DNA of 64,000 nucleotides. Origin: Nafulsella turpanensis ZLM-10 (GTDB taxonomy: Bacteria > Bacteroidota > Bacteroidia > Cytophagales > Cyclobacteriaceae). Both the position numbers and the translations under genes were made by a program. Within the stretch, counting starts at the first letter, position 1. The number at the start of each line of letters is the position of its first letter. The stretch spans positions 42,707-106,706 of the forward strand of contig NZ_ANNU01000015.1 in the NCBI RefSeq assembly GCF_000346615.1, given 5' to 3'. Below, in pieces: positions 55,701-63,876 of the stretch. Below the pieces are notes generated by a model. That model made no database searches. It was not told where the DNA came from and saw only the letters and a program-made list of their open reading frames with translations.

Positions 55701-57561
55701 TGTAAGAATTGCCTACAACCTCGACCGTGGCATGGCCGATATCGAGCCGGAGGTAGAAGGAGTGGCAGCCATAGAATTCCCGTATGCGCAGTACAAAACC
55801 TCTATTCCTAAAGCAAGCTGGAATTTTGCTGAAAAGACGGTAAGCATGAGTAAGCCGCAGGAGTTCGATTTGTCAAAATCTTATTTCTACTCTACTCGTT
55901 CAGAGCAGGACTCGCTGGTGTTTAATGCCGAAAATGCCATTTATAATATAGATGCCCAAACACTTAATGTATCAGGCATCCCTTATATAAAAGTGGCCGA
56001 CGCAAAAATAACGCCTGAGAACAATGAGGTGTTAATCCTGGAGAATGCCCGCCTGCAAAGTTTCCAGAATGCTTCTATCGTTATCGATACACTTAATGAA
56101 TACCACCACCTCGACAATGGTAAAATAGATATCCTGTCGCGAAATAAGTTTATTGGTAGCGCTACTTACCGCCTCGTAAATGCGGTTGGCGATACCTTTG
56201 CCATTGAATTTAACTCTTTTAAGCTGGTCGATACCAAGGAAGGCCGCAGAAAGAAGAGCTTGCAGACCGTTTCGAGCGGTACGATAAAGGCAGAGGACCT
56301 GATGGTGATTTCTCCCGGTATGCTATTTAGAGGAAATGCAACCATGTATGCCGATAAGCCGGCTCTTGAGCTGAATGGACTTGTAAAGCTGGACCTGAAG
56401 AGTATTCCTGACTATAATACATGGATCAAGTACAGCAGCACCGGGGACCAACGCGAAATTGCCTTTAATTTCGAAGAAAGTGTAACGGAGGATGGAAGTC
56501 CTTTGGTGGCAGGGGTCTATTTCGACAGTAAGACCAATGAGTTATACCCGGCCTTTGTTACCCAAAAACGCTCGGCTAACGATTATGCCTTATTTCAGCC
56601 TGCGGGTCTTCTTACCTACGATGCGGTTAATAATGAATACCGGATAGAAGAGCAAAATAAGAAGCTGGGTAAATCATACGCCGGCCGCATTTTCGCCTAC
56701 AACGAAAATAACGGAGAAGTACGCTTTGAGGGACCGCTTAACTTTATGGAACAAAGAAAAGATGCTCCTAATGTAAAAGCAGCCGGTTTAGGAAAAGGAA
56801 GCTTCCAGAGCGGGGAGTTTGATATGAATGCCCTGATGGTATTTGACTTCGACCTGCCGGTAGATGCAGAAGTAGCCATGGGCGAAGATGTGCTAGGCAT
56901 TGTACAGCGCATGGGCCTTCCGCAGGCCAACACCGACCGTGTAGGCCTTCTCTATAAAATTGCTGAAATAGTAGGCGAAGAAGCTGCACGTGAATACGAG
57001 GAGCGTTCCCTGGCGGAGTACCTGCCGTTGTATAATGCAGGCCCGGAGCTGCTAAAAACCCTCACGCTCTCAGGGGTAAACCTGAAGTGGTCGGCCGAGC
57101 AAAAAAGCTGGTACAGCAATGGTAAAATTGGCCTGTCGAATATAGGTGAAACCGATGCAAATGCTTTGCTGGATGGCTTTATAGAAATGCGCCGCTCCGC
57201 TGAGCTGGGCAATGTCATTAATATATTCCTGCAGGTGTCGCCAGGTATCTGGTACTATTTTAACTATGAAGGAAACCGCCTGTTTACCGTTTCTTCTTAC
57301 GATGCATATAACGAGATAATCAAAAGGAAGTCGAAAGCGCATAAAGCAAAGCCGGGAGAATATGCCATTGCTACTTCCGATGTAGCGGAAACACTTCAAT
57401 TCGTGAACCGCTTCCGCAAGGATTATTATGGCATAGAAACACCGTATCAGCTCAATACTCCTGTGGCCCCGGCGGCCAATGCCGGAACGGACCCTTTCAG
57501 TACAACAGGAAGCGAACAGCCTAAAGCCGATACTTCGGCCGATGACAAAGATGGCTTCTGA
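52744..57561 (+). CDS. very large exported protein, unknown
   Basis: A 1605-residue protein with a signal peptide (MKVKVLQLCVLCWFSAVSALYA). Then come a helical N-terminal domain (about 25-160), an acidic Trp-rich low-complexity stretch (about 170-240, DWSSWETTEGKAEDK), and a long beta-rich body with many short repeats of strand-turn pattern (for example FNAENAIYNIDAQTLNVSGIPYIKVADAKI and LYDTLKMDSKGLYSSGHIEYL) reminiscent of beta-solenoid or OstA/LptA-like folds. A Pro/Ala tail ends the protein. I do not recognise a named family. It is not a T9SS cargo by its C-terminus. It may be an envelope scaffold. Its terminator is split by the IS downstream. Confidence 0.8.
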   Translation: MKVKVLQLCVLCWFSAVSALYAQTEQQPAVPVDYGSEMAKVLSSTSNAEARANGEAFSAAWSGGSFSEGQQQKIVEVYRQMLDKRFKPLPQLSHYFGILAGAAGQGLPSAEIDNLLNTLAKVVEKEGTRQVNTFLATVNGFFKNDALYHSNYSSLYADGGNLSFEYIEPETAQEAAPGGWGATEEAAEEVAEEDHFSDWDTPAVEEEQGWSSDWSSWETTEGKAEDKATPAEEDALPVYIDPFLPTIEGAVIRFEGVKLSIVSSSDSLTIRNTSGSFMPIAEVFVGEGGKISWQNTGLDAEKVFVELDKYSFETSKAALTAENVRLTYAGKLAAPVEGVFEYENSRYKTPADAQYPRFKSYESNISVSNLGGDELVYKGGFSLMGSKIYSSSVYSGMASIEVKEQGQKKFKINSRRFNLQDTLIQSDLSAIVIYHGEDSIFHPAVTSRYNTATNVLTLIKNEGAFKYTPFVSSYFDMDIMADILRWDVNADSLDISILSGKSQVPAFFESQEYFNMERFERLKGMYSFHPLQMAVGYARKINSGTYYVDDMARDLRQDSNTLSGAMQYLMQNGFIDYNVETGLISINRKGFHYVLSSNQRKDFDDLLIASLEPSLPNATLNFQEQELKVRGIDKFYISRSKDVYIQPENDAITLLSNRDFRFDGQVHAGSFIFMGHKMRFDYDSFLIDMPMIDSIKFDVDQFKETKKLHRSRLDNQLVESSGTLKIDLPKNKSSRRNFPEFPVFNASRGSTVYFNGEEIAEGKYGKDLNFTIPPFEIDSLSSSDPAAIAFEGTFSSGGIVPDFKTTLRVLEDNSLGFTQILPAEGYKLYNGSAVLYDTLKMDSKGLYSSGHIEYLTSTLYSNYFRFFEDSVLTSGSEIVMEQGVVKGASFPVTSVKAYDMRWYPKRDSMYVENRKEPFQLFGGVASLDGSFLISSKGLNGAGKLNTQGADVESPLYTFNQRDFIAENARFTIEASNSSKPILLANDVRIAYNLDRGMADIEPEVEGVAAIEFPYAQYKTSIPKASWNFAEKTVSMSKPQEFDLSKSYFYSTRSEQDSLVFNAENAIYNIDAQTLNVSGIPYIKVADAKITPENNEVLILENARLQSFQNASIVIDTLNEYHHLDNGKIDILSRNKFIGSATYRLVNAVGDTFAIEFNSFKLVDTKEGRRKKSLQTVSSGTIKAEDLMVISPGMLFRGNATMYADKPALELNGLVKLDLKSIPDYNTWIKYSSTGDQREIAFNFEESVTEDGSPLVAGVYFDSKTNELYPAFVTQKRSANDYALFQPAGLLTYDAVNNEYRIEEQNKKLGKSYAGRIFAYNENNGEVRFEGPLNFMEQRKDAPNVKAAGLGKGSFQSGEFDMNALMVFDFDLPVDAEVAMGEDVLGIVQRMGLPQANTDRVGLLYKIAEIVGEEAAREYEERSLAEYLPLYNAGPELLKTLTLSGVNLKWSAEQKSWYSNGKIGLSNIGETDANALLDGFIEMRRSAELGNVINIFLQVSPGIWYYFNYEGNRLFTVSSYDAYNEIIKRKSKAHKAKPGEYAIATSDVAETLQFVNRFRKDYYGIETPYQLNTPVAPAANAGTDPFSTTGSEQPKADTSADDKDGF

Positions 57562-57580
57562 TCCAGAAAATAAATGTTAT

Positions 57581-57601
57581 AAAAAAGCCGGCTTCACTGT
57601 C
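57581..57601 (+). terminator. left half of a terminator split by the IS, with target duplication
   Basis: AAAAAAGCCG and the loop GGCTTCACTGTC (57590-57601) continue across the IS to CGGCTTTTTT at 58993-59002. Joined, AAAAAGCCG and CGGCTTTTT form the terminator of the 1605-residue protein gene; GGCTTCACTGTC is the 12-bp target duplication. Confidence 0.85.
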
Positions 57602-57608
57602 AGGCGTG

Positions 57609-57638
57609 GTCGGAAGATTAAATCTTCCGACTTTTTTT
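57609..57638 (+). terminator. inward-facing terminator in the left IS end
   Basis: GTCGGAAGAT (57609-57618) pairs with ATCTTCCGAC (57622-57631), then seven T. It stops transcription from the host gene before the transposase. Confidence 0.85.
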
Positions 57639-57709
57639 ATTTAGGGGCTATTTTTCTTGAAATAATTGGTCCATAAGCCTATTGTCTTAGTTGTCTTTAC
57701 AGGCTAAAG

Positions 57710-58948
57710 ATGAAGGAGGAGATGATGAGCCAGTTCAAAGACCATAAGATCAGCGTAAAACAGCTGTTGGCACTTATTCCTGATGCTTACTTGGAGCGGC
57801 TCTGCCAACAGAGCGGCGTAGACCGCTATGCTAAAGTTTTGCATGGGCGAAAGCTCTTCTACCTGCTGCTTTATGGCATGTTGGAAAACGAGCGGCTAAG
57901 TCAGCACAGCATGGAAGATACCTTTAACGACCTTCTCTTTAAGCAGCTTTTCCAGCTGGATGCAAGCGAAAAGGTGCGGCGAAGCTCTATCTCGGAGCGA
58001 CTATCCAGAATAGATGCTGACTATTTTCGCCAAATCTACGAGTGCATCTACGAGCAGTATGCTGGTCTATATTCAGATAGTGACAAAGAAAAGCACAAGC
58101 TCATCCGTGTAGACAGCTCGCTGGTGAGTGATACAGCCGGTAAACTACAATCAGGCTTAGGAAGCAGCGGCAAGAAGGGAGTGAAATATACCATGGCTTT
58201 TGACGGGCTACTGCCCTGCAGTGCCCAGGCTTTTAACCAAAGTAGCTATAACAGTGAAGAGGTGGCCCTGCCCAAGATAGTCTGGCAGCATGTCAAGCAG
58301 CAGACTGGCCATGAGAATCTATATGTGTTTGATAGGGGCGTGCAATCTGCTCGAAGCCTGCAGAGCTTTGATGAGCAGAGCGTCAGTTTTGTCTGCCGGG
58401 CTAAGGAAAACCGTAAATACGAGCTTCTGGAAAACCTACTCAAGGAAGGTCAACCCATAGATTTAGGCGAATCGATCCTGTTGAGCGACGAGCTGGTCAG
58501 ACTTTATTACGGCCAGCCCATTAAAAATAAGAAAGGAAACATCCATTCCAGGAAAACACTGCTTGAGCAGAACTTTCGCCTCATCATTGTAGAAAGTAAG
58601 CAACAGCCGGAGCAGCACTTCTGGCTGCTGGCTAATGAACTAGAGCTGTCTGCTCAAGAAATTGTGCAGGCCTACCGCAGAAGGTGGGATATTGAAGCGG
58701 CCGCCGCCTTTAGCTTCCTCAAGCAGGAACTCTACATGAGCCATCTGGTTTCTCTAAGCCAGAACGGCATACAGGTAATGCTTTATATGACATTAATTGT
58801 AGCCATGCTGCTGCTTATCTACAAGCATGCCAACGGTATTGGCTATAAAACTGCCAAGCGAAGATTTGCTATGGAAGTCAGAAACCTGGCCATTGCTATG
58901 GAGGTAGCTCATTGTCATGGACAGCTCGACAAACTCTTCAAAACATAA
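57710..58948 (+). CDS. IS4-family transposase
   Basis: A 412-residue DDE transposase. The N-terminal part has QLLALIPDAYLERLCQQSGVDRY and SISERLSRIDADYF. The first Asp is in IRVDSSLVSD (near 133), the second in YVFDRGVQS (near 207), and the Glu in YRRRWDIEAAAAFSFLKQEL (near 327). In the IS4 Y-(2)-R-(3)-E-(6)-K signature the Glu-Lys spacing is eight here instead of six, with four alanines from a GC-rich stretch. This may affect activity or only shift the register. The frame is intact. Confidence 0.93.
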   Translation: MKEEMMSQFKDHKISVKQLLALIPDAYLERLCQQSGVDRYAKVLHGRKLFYLLLYGMLENERLSQHSMEDTFNDLLFKQLFQLDASEKVRRSSISERLSRIDADYFRQIYECIYEQYAGLYSDSDKEKHKLIRVDSSLVSDTAGKLQSGLGSSGKKGVKYTMAFDGLLPCSAQAFNQSSYNSEEVALPKIVWQHVKQQTGHENLYVFDRGVQSARSLQSFDEQSVSFVCRAKENRKYELLENLLKEGQPIDLGESILLSDELVRLYYGQPIKNKKGNIHSRKTLLEQNFRLIIVESKQQPEQHFWLLANELELSAQEIVQAYRRRWDIEAAAAFSFLKQELYMSHLVSLSQNGIQVMLYMTLIVAMLLLIYKHANGIGYKTAKRRFAMEVRNLAIAMEVAHCHGQLDKLFKT

Positions 58949-58975
58949 AAAAAATGGTCGGAATTTCTTCCGACC
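58943..58975 (-). terminator. inward-facing terminator in the right IS end
   Basis: GGTCGGAA (58956-58963) pairs with TTCCGACC (58968-58975). Read on the minus strand it is followed by A then eight or more T. It stops transcription entering from the right. Confidence 0.75.
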
Positions 58976-58981
58976 ACGCCT

Positions 58982-59002
58982 GGCTTCACTGTCGGCTTTT
59001 TT
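58982..59002 (+). terminator. right half of the host terminator and target duplication
   Basis: GGCTTCACTGTC (58982-58993) followed by GGCTTTTTT. See the left half at 57581-57601. Confidence 0.85.
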
Positions 59003-59182
59003 GTTTAACTAAAAGTTAGGATGCCTATAGTTAAAGGGAAGCCATGCCTTTTAACAGGAAAGTAGTATATTAGCGGCTGTTTGGCTAAGACTACAGCCCG
59101 ATAAGAAGATAAATTTTGTGTAATTCCGTGCTTCTGGCTCCCTCTCCGGGATAATGAGTGTGGTTTTTTAATATAAGAAAAT

Positions 59183-60571
59183 ATGGAACAATCCGGACAA
59201 AGCTCCCGCTTTCAGGAGTACATCAAAAACAATCAGGAGCGTTTTATCAATGAACTGATTGAGCTGCTGAAAATTCCCTCAGTAAGTGCCGACAGTAAGT
59301 TTAACAAAGACATGGGCCGTGCCGCCGAATTTCTGCGGCAGAAGCTCGCCGATGCCGGTGTGGATAAGGTGGAAATATGTGAAACCGAAGGCCACCCAAT
59401 CGTGTATGCGGAAAAAATGGTAGATCCCTCCCTGCCTACGGTGCTGGTATATGGCCACTACGATGTGCAGCCAGCGGACCCTTACGAGCTGTGGGACTCC
59501 CCTCCTTTTGAGCCGGTTATAAAGGATGGCAAAATTTATGCCCGTGGTGCCTGCGACGATAAGGGCCAGGTATACATGCACGTAAAGGCGCTGGAAACCA
59601 TGATGCAGAACGAGGGCGTTTTCTGCAACATCAAGTTTATGATTGAAGGCGAAGAAGAAGTGGGGTCTGATAACCTGGAAATATTCGTTAAAAACAATCG
59701 TGAAAAGCTGGCGGCCGATGTTATTCTTATATCCGATACCGGCATAATATCCGTAGATACCCCTTCCATTACCGTTGGCCTGAGGGGCATGAGCTATGTA
59801 GAAGTGGAAGTGACGGGGCCGAACCGCGATCTGCATTCCGGCCGGTATGGTGGTGCGGTAGCCAATCCTATCAACATCCTCTGTAAAATGATTGCCTCGC
59901 TGCACGATGAGAACAACCATATTACCATTCCTGGTTTCTATGATAAAGTACAAACCCTGAGCGAGGAAGAGCGCAAAACTCTTAACGAAGCCCCTTTCGA
60001 CCTGCAGGAGTTTAAAGAAGATTTAGGCATCAAAGATGTGTGGGGCGAAAAAGGTTATACCACCGACGAAAGAACCGGCATTCGGCCAACGCTTGATGTA
60101 AATGGTATTTGGGGCGGTTATATTGGAGAAGGTGCCAAAACGGTACTGCCATCCAAGGCCTATGCTAAAATTTCTATGCGTCTGGTGCCAGACCAAAGCT
60201 CAAAGGAAGTAACCGAACTGTTCCGGAAGCATTTCACATCCATTGCTCCGGAAGGAGTAGAGGTAAAAGTTAAACCACACCATGGTGGAGAACCGGCTGT
60301 CATTCCTACCGATTCGGTGCATTACCAGGCGGCTAGTGCTGCTTTTGAAGATGCATGGGGTAAAACACCCATACCTACCCGCGACGGTGGCAGTATTCCC
60401 ATCGTTTCGCTCTTTCAGAAGGAGCTTGGCCTCGATTCCGTGCTCTTAGGCTTTGGCCTGGATTCGGATAATATCCACTCTCCAAATGAGAAGTATGGCG
60501 TGTTTAATTACCTGAAAGGAATTGAGACCATTATTGCGTTTCATAGAAATTATGCCAAAATCGGGAAATAA
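59183..60571 (+). CDS. M20 family dipeptidase
   Basis: A 462-residue zinc metallopeptidase of family M20 (dipeptidase type). Metal and catalytic motifs: VYGHYDVQPADPYELWDSPPFEP, ARGACDDKGQ, MIEGEEEVGSDNL, DLHSGRYGGAVANP, and a C-terminal histidine in DSDNIHSPNE. It hydrolyses dipeptides in the cytoplasm. Length and motifs match carnosinase-like bacterial enzymes. It is monocistronic with its own terminator. Confidence 0.92.
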   Translation: MEQSGQSSRFQEYIKNNQERFINELIELLKIPSVSADSKFNKDMGRAAEFLRQKLADAGVDKVEICETEGHPIVYAEKMVDPSLPTVLVYGHYDVQPADPYELWDSPPFEPVIKDGKIYARGACDDKGQVYMHVKALETMMQNEGVFCNIKFMIEGEEEVGSDNLEIFVKNNREKLAADVILISDTGIISVDTPSITVGLRGMSYVEVEVTGPNRDLHSGRYGGAVANPINILCKMIASLHDENNHITIPGFYDKVQTLSEEERKTLNEAPFDLQEFKEDLGIKDVWGEKGYTTDERTGIRPTLDVNGIWGGYIGEGAKTVLPSKAYAKISMRLVPDQSSKEVTELFRKHFTSIAPEGVEVKVKPHHGGEPAVIPTDSVHYQAASAAFEDAWGKTPIPTRDGGSIPIVSLFQKELGLDSVLLGFGLDSDNIHSPNEKYGVFNYLKGIETIIAFHRNYAKIGK

Positions 60572-60603
60572 ATTTCGAAAATAGTATAATCAAAAATCCA
60601 GAA

Positions 60604-60637
60604 GAGCCGTTTCTCCTATAGAGACCGGCTTTTTTTT
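60604..60637 (+). terminator. terminator of the dipeptidase gene
   Basis: AGCCG and inner TCTC pair with GAGA and CGGCT around a CTATA loop with a small bulge, followed by eight T. Confidence 0.8.
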
Positions 60638-60751
60638 CTGGCTCTGAAGTGGTATTGTTTTTGTTGCGGTAATAGAAGGAGAATTAACATTTTTTTAAAG
60701 CCGTGGTAATGGTGCGGTAAATATTTTGTGCGACCTTTAAAAGAAACAGTT

Positions 60752-60982
60752 ATGCGCAAGTTAAAACCAAGCAGACAGGGAGGAACGGAATATGTGCGGC
60801 TGGCAGATTTGCCCAACAGGCAGGTAGGTAACTTGCTTGGCTGGCTTCCTCCCAGCTGCCTCACTAAAGTTAATGAAGAAGAGCAAATACTGGAGAATTG
60901 TATAGAGTATGAGGATTATGAGTTCTGGTATGAGAACTTTTATCAGAAAGACTCTTTAGCAGCTTTTGAAGAGGAGCTGTAA
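60752..60982 (+). CDS. small acidic protein, unknown
   Basis: A 76-residue protein: basic N-terminal 15 residues (MRKLKPSRQGGTEYVRL), a middle GWLPPSCLTKVN, and a very acidic tail rich in Glu and Tyr (CIEYEDYEFWYENFYQKDSLAAFEEEL). No family recognised. I prefer the ATG at 60752; one at 60728 is also possible. It stands alone after the dipeptidase terminator. Confidence 0.5.
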   Translation: MRKLKPSRQGGTEYVRLADLPNRQVGNLLGWLPPSCLTKVNEEEQILENCIEYEDYEFWYENFYQKDSLAAFEEEL

Positions 60983-61079
60983 GGACTGCCTGAGAGGCTT
61001 CATATCCATTTTACCCGGCCGGCTGGAATTTTTTAAACCCGCCTGTGCTATTTTTTTGCTCTATTTTAAGGGGTGGTTG

Positions 61080-61469
61080 CTATTCCCATATACCTTCGGG
61101 CACCACCTCCAGCACATGCCCGTCCGGGTCTTCGAAGTAAAAAGATTGAAGGCCCTCTTTCCATCCCTGTTCGTGGGTAATCTCTATTCCCTTTTTTTCT
61201 AGTTGCTGTTTCCAGCCTTGGTAATCGTCTTGCGAAGTTTCAAAGGCAAGGTGTTGTTTCCCGTAGGCGAAATGCGGGGGCAGATTTTCTTCTTTTTTAG
61301 TTACTTCCGGTAAAAAGCAAAGTAAAACCGAGCGGCCCACCCGAAAAAAAATATGCCTGTGATTGACTTTGCTAATCACAGGCAGGCCTAATATTCCATG
61401 ATAGAACTGCTCTGTCTGGTTTACATCAGAGATGTACAGGCAGCTTTCTTTAATCTGACTAAAATTCAT
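61080..61469 (-). CDS. glyoxalase/bleomycin resistance/dioxygenase (VOC) family protein
   Basis: A 129-residue vicinal-oxygen-chelate protein: two beta-alpha-beta-beta-beta modules, with SCLYISDVNQTEQFYHGILGLPVI at the start and HLAFETSQDDYQGWKQQLEKKGI and SFYFEDPDGHVLEVVPEG in the second half. Metal ligands would include His in KQHLAF and Glu in VLEVVPE. Members include glyoxalase I, FosA and dioxygenases; the substrate cannot be named. I use the ATG at 61469; an upstream in-frame start at 61493 would overlap the next gene by eight bases. Confidence 0.85.
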   Translation of the reverse strand: MNFSQIKESCLYISDVNQTEQFYHGILGLPVISKVNHRHIFFRVGRSVLLCFLPEVTKKEENLPPHFAYGKQHLAFETSQDDYQGWKQQLEKKGIEITHEQGWKEGLQSFYFEDPDGHVLEVVPEGIWE

Positions 61470-61485
61470 GGAAGGAGCAGCCCTT

Positions 61486-61713
61486 TCAGGCACTTTGTTG
61501 CTGGTTCATCCGGTTGGCTACCAGCTCAAAATATTTTTCAAATTCATTCTTTTGCAGCAGCTTGGTTTGTTTTCCATTCCCCCATTGTGGTGTTACTTCA
61601 TACAAGCCATTGAAGGACCTGCCGATGTACTGCTGGTCAACTAAAAAGCCCTCCAGGCCCGCAGTGGGTTTCGGGGCTCTGTTACATTTGTACTGAATTC
61701 TGAATTTGTCCAT
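61486..61713 (-). CDS. conserved small hypothetical protein
   Basis: A 75-residue soluble protein with a conserved-looking core KPTAGLEGFLVDQQYIGRSFNGLYEVTPQWG and a C-terminal helix (KNEFEKYFELVANRMNQQQSA). It resembles short Bacteroidota proteins of unknown function. It lies 16 bases upstream of the VOC gene on the same strand, so the two are probably co-transcribed. Confidence 0.7.
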   Translation of the reverse strand: MDKFRIQYKCNRAPKPTAGLEGFLVDQQYIGRSFNGLYEVTPQWGNGKQTKLLQKNEFEKYFELVANRMNQQQSA

Positions 61714-62253
61714 AATAGATCGGTTAAAAAATGTAATGCATTAAACTGATATAATAAAAATAAGGTTGCAGGAAATTCTTAAAAAAGTTCTGCCGCCCCT
61801 TCTCCAGAATGAAAAATAATGCTTTTGTAATCCAGATAGCATAACAAACGGAAAAGCTAAACTTTTGTTGGGAATCTTCATCGGATTTTAAGGATTGATG
61901 GAAGAAATTGTTGCTGTTGAGTCAAATTCCATAAAAAAAGTGATGTTAAATATTGTAAAAGTAAATTTAAAGTAATTAATTTACCTGTGTAATAAATTGT
62001 GCAAAAAAGTAAGCTAAAAGATTCAATTATCAGGAATAGTTGGGGGTCAGTGTTAATATATGGATGATTTTAGCTGATTTTGTCCCATTTTTTGATGATA
62101 ACTATCGGGTGCTTTTTTTTACTTATTGCTAAAACAGGCAGAATCCCTTGTAGTCGCAATTAAGTGAAGTAAAGCAGTAAATGCCCTTTTGAGAGCGTGA
62201 GAGCGAATTTTTTAGTGATAAATAATCAGGTTCTTTAAGTAAACCGTCATTCA
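61714..62253. other. AT-rich intergenic region, 540 bases
   Basis: Between divergent genes. AT-rich, with runs of A and T and no credible open frame. It probably holds the promoters for both sides. I see no tRNA-like or repeat structure that I can defend. Confidence 0.5.
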
Positions 62254-63792
62254 ATGGAAGATCTTCTAAAGCTTATCGACATTACGAAAAAACGCGGTCA
62301 GCGGAGTATTCAGTTGGTGAATCAGAATTTCAGGAAGAAAGAAATTTCGAAAGATAATCTCCTTTACGAGGGAATTATTAATGGAAAGTTTGATTCCGAC
62401 AGCCAGGCAGCAAAGATTATGTTTAAATCAAAGCCCGGCAATCGAAACTACCGCAATGCCAAAGGTAAGCTTAAGCAGAAGCTGCTGAACCATCTTTATT
62501 TTCTTGATTACGATAAAAGCAGCTATACTCTTTTCGAAAAGTGCGAGTATGAATGCCTGCACAGCCTGCACCAGTGTAAAATATTAATCAGGGAGGGCGC
62601 GAACGATGTGGCTATAAAATTGCTGCCCCAGCTGCTAAAGAATGCTAAGCAGTACGAATGTGTCGATATAGTAGTGGAAGCCTTAACTATTTTACGGAAC
62701 GAGTATGCCCGACTGGGTAAAGCTACTCCATTCGATGAAACACAGGAGGAACTCTCCTATTACCGCTCTTTTAAAGAAGCCATCGATGCTTCCGAAACTG
62801 ATTTCCACCAGATTCTGGTATACATCAATAAATCGGTGAGCGCTCAAAACAGGGTGCTCAGTAAGATACCCGATACGGTGGCAGTATTAAAAGAGCGGGC
62901 AGAAAAGTTTAAAAGCCGCCAGATTGATCGCTTGGTATTTCAGTTGCAAAGCCTCTACAATGAACTGAGCTGGAATTTCGAAGAAAACATCAGGCTTTGC
63001 AGTAGTATAGAAGAAAAGTACCTGCGTAAAAACATCAGCGAAATAGAAATAAACCTCTCCAAAAAAGAGGTGGCTCTTACGAAGCTAAAGTCTTACTATT
63101 GCCTGAAAGATGCTGAGCAGGGAGGTATTTATGCTCAAAAGGTGATAAAGCTCTTTAAGCCCGGTACAGGCAGCTGGTTTCGCTTTATGGAAATCTATTT
63201 TCTGCTGCTGATGAAAGGTGAAGGCTATAAAAAAGCTGGCGATATTTTCAGGAAAGTGCGTACGAACAAAAACTACAGCCTCTTACCTGAGTCTGAAAAG
63301 GATAAATGGCAGATTTACCGTGCCTTCCTGGTATTCGTAAATGATTCGAAGCTTCTGCGCTGGGGCTTTAATCTTGAAGAATTTGTTGCAGAGTTGCCAG
63401 ATTTTCCTAAAGAGCAGGCCCCCTATAATACAGCTACTCTTATTATCCAGTATATCTACCTCCTGAAAGAAGGAAACATTGAAGAGGTTCGCCGTCGGGA
63501 GGAAGCTTTGCAGCAGTACAATTCTACTCACCTGGATAAGAGGCATAATTACCGGAATAGCATTTTTATTCGTTTGCTCAGCATCGTTACGGAAAAGGAT
63601 TTTAATTATGAGCTGATAGAGGAAAAGGGGAAAAACTATTTTAACAAGCTGGAGAATGCACATATCCCTTCCGATCCGGAAACAGATATGGAGATTATTC
63701 CTTATGAAAAGCTTTATTGCTATATCCTGGAATTTCTAAAAACCAATAAAATTTACGTACACTACCGCTTCTACAATCTGAATGCGGTCTGA
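62254..63792 (+). CDS. hypothetical helical-repeat protein
   Basis: A 512-residue, mostly alpha-helical soluble protein with alternating helices of about 35 residues (for example CEYECLHSLHQCKILIREGANDVAIKLLPQLLKNAKQYE and WFRFMEIYFLLLMKGEGYKKAGDIFRKV), a TPR/HEAT-like pattern, rich in Lys and Glu. No catalytic motif or DNA-binding domain recognised. It has a long AT-rich leader region and its own terminator. Possibly a Bacteroidota-specific scaffold; function unknown. Confidence 0.75.
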   Translation: MEDLLKLIDITKKRGQRSIQLVNQNFRKKEISKDNLLYEGIINGKFDSDSQAAKIMFKSKPGNRNYRNAKGKLKQKLLNHLYFLDYDKSSYTLFEKCEYECLHSLHQCKILIREGANDVAIKLLPQLLKNAKQYECVDIVVEALTILRNEYARLGKATPFDETQEELSYYRSFKEAIDASETDFHQILVYINKSVSAQNRVLSKIPDTVAVLKERAEKFKSRQIDRLVFQLQSLYNELSWNFEENIRLCSSIEEKYLRKNISEIEINLSKKEVALTKLKSYYCLKDAEQGGIYAQKVIKLFKPGTGSWFRFMEIYFLLLMKGEGYKKAGDIFRKVRTNKNYSLLPESEKDKWQIYRAFLVFVNDSKLLRWGFNLEEFVAELPDFPKEQAPYNTATLIIQYIYLLKEGNIEEVRRREEALQQYNSTHLDKRHNYRNSIFIRLLSIVTEKDFNYELIEEKGKNYFNKLENAHIPSDPETDMEIIPYEKLYCYILEFLKTNKIYVHYRFYNLNAV

Positions 63793-63832
63793 TAAAGTAT
63801 TATCTTACCTGGTATAAGGGTTATAAAGGAAG

Positions 63833-63862
63833 GCGGCTGTTCAACTGAACAGCCGCTTTTGT
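63833..63862 (+). terminator. terminator of the helical-repeat gene
   Basis: GCGGCTGTTCA (63833-63843) pairs with TGAACAGCCGC (63846-63856), then TTTTG and further T. Confidence 0.9.
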
Positions 63863-63876
63863 TTTTGCTCATGGGC

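Larger units (their letters stand above)
57602..58981 (+). mobile_element. IS4-family insertion sequence, complete, 1380 bp
   Basis: Terminal inverted repeats start AGGCGTGGTCGGAAGA, 16 bp perfect at both ends. The element is flanked by the direct repeat GGCTTCACTGTC (57590-57601 and 58982-58993), a 12-bp target duplication as in the IS4 family. One transposase gene fills it. Hairpins sit at both ends: 57609-57638 with a T run pointing in, and 58943-58975 with the T run on the minus strand. It inserted in the loop of a host terminator. The exact duplication suggests a recent event. Confidence 0.95.

Noticed and set aside
59279..59953. 224-codon minus-strand frame inside the dipeptidase
   Set aside because: Antisense shadow, no recognisable domain.
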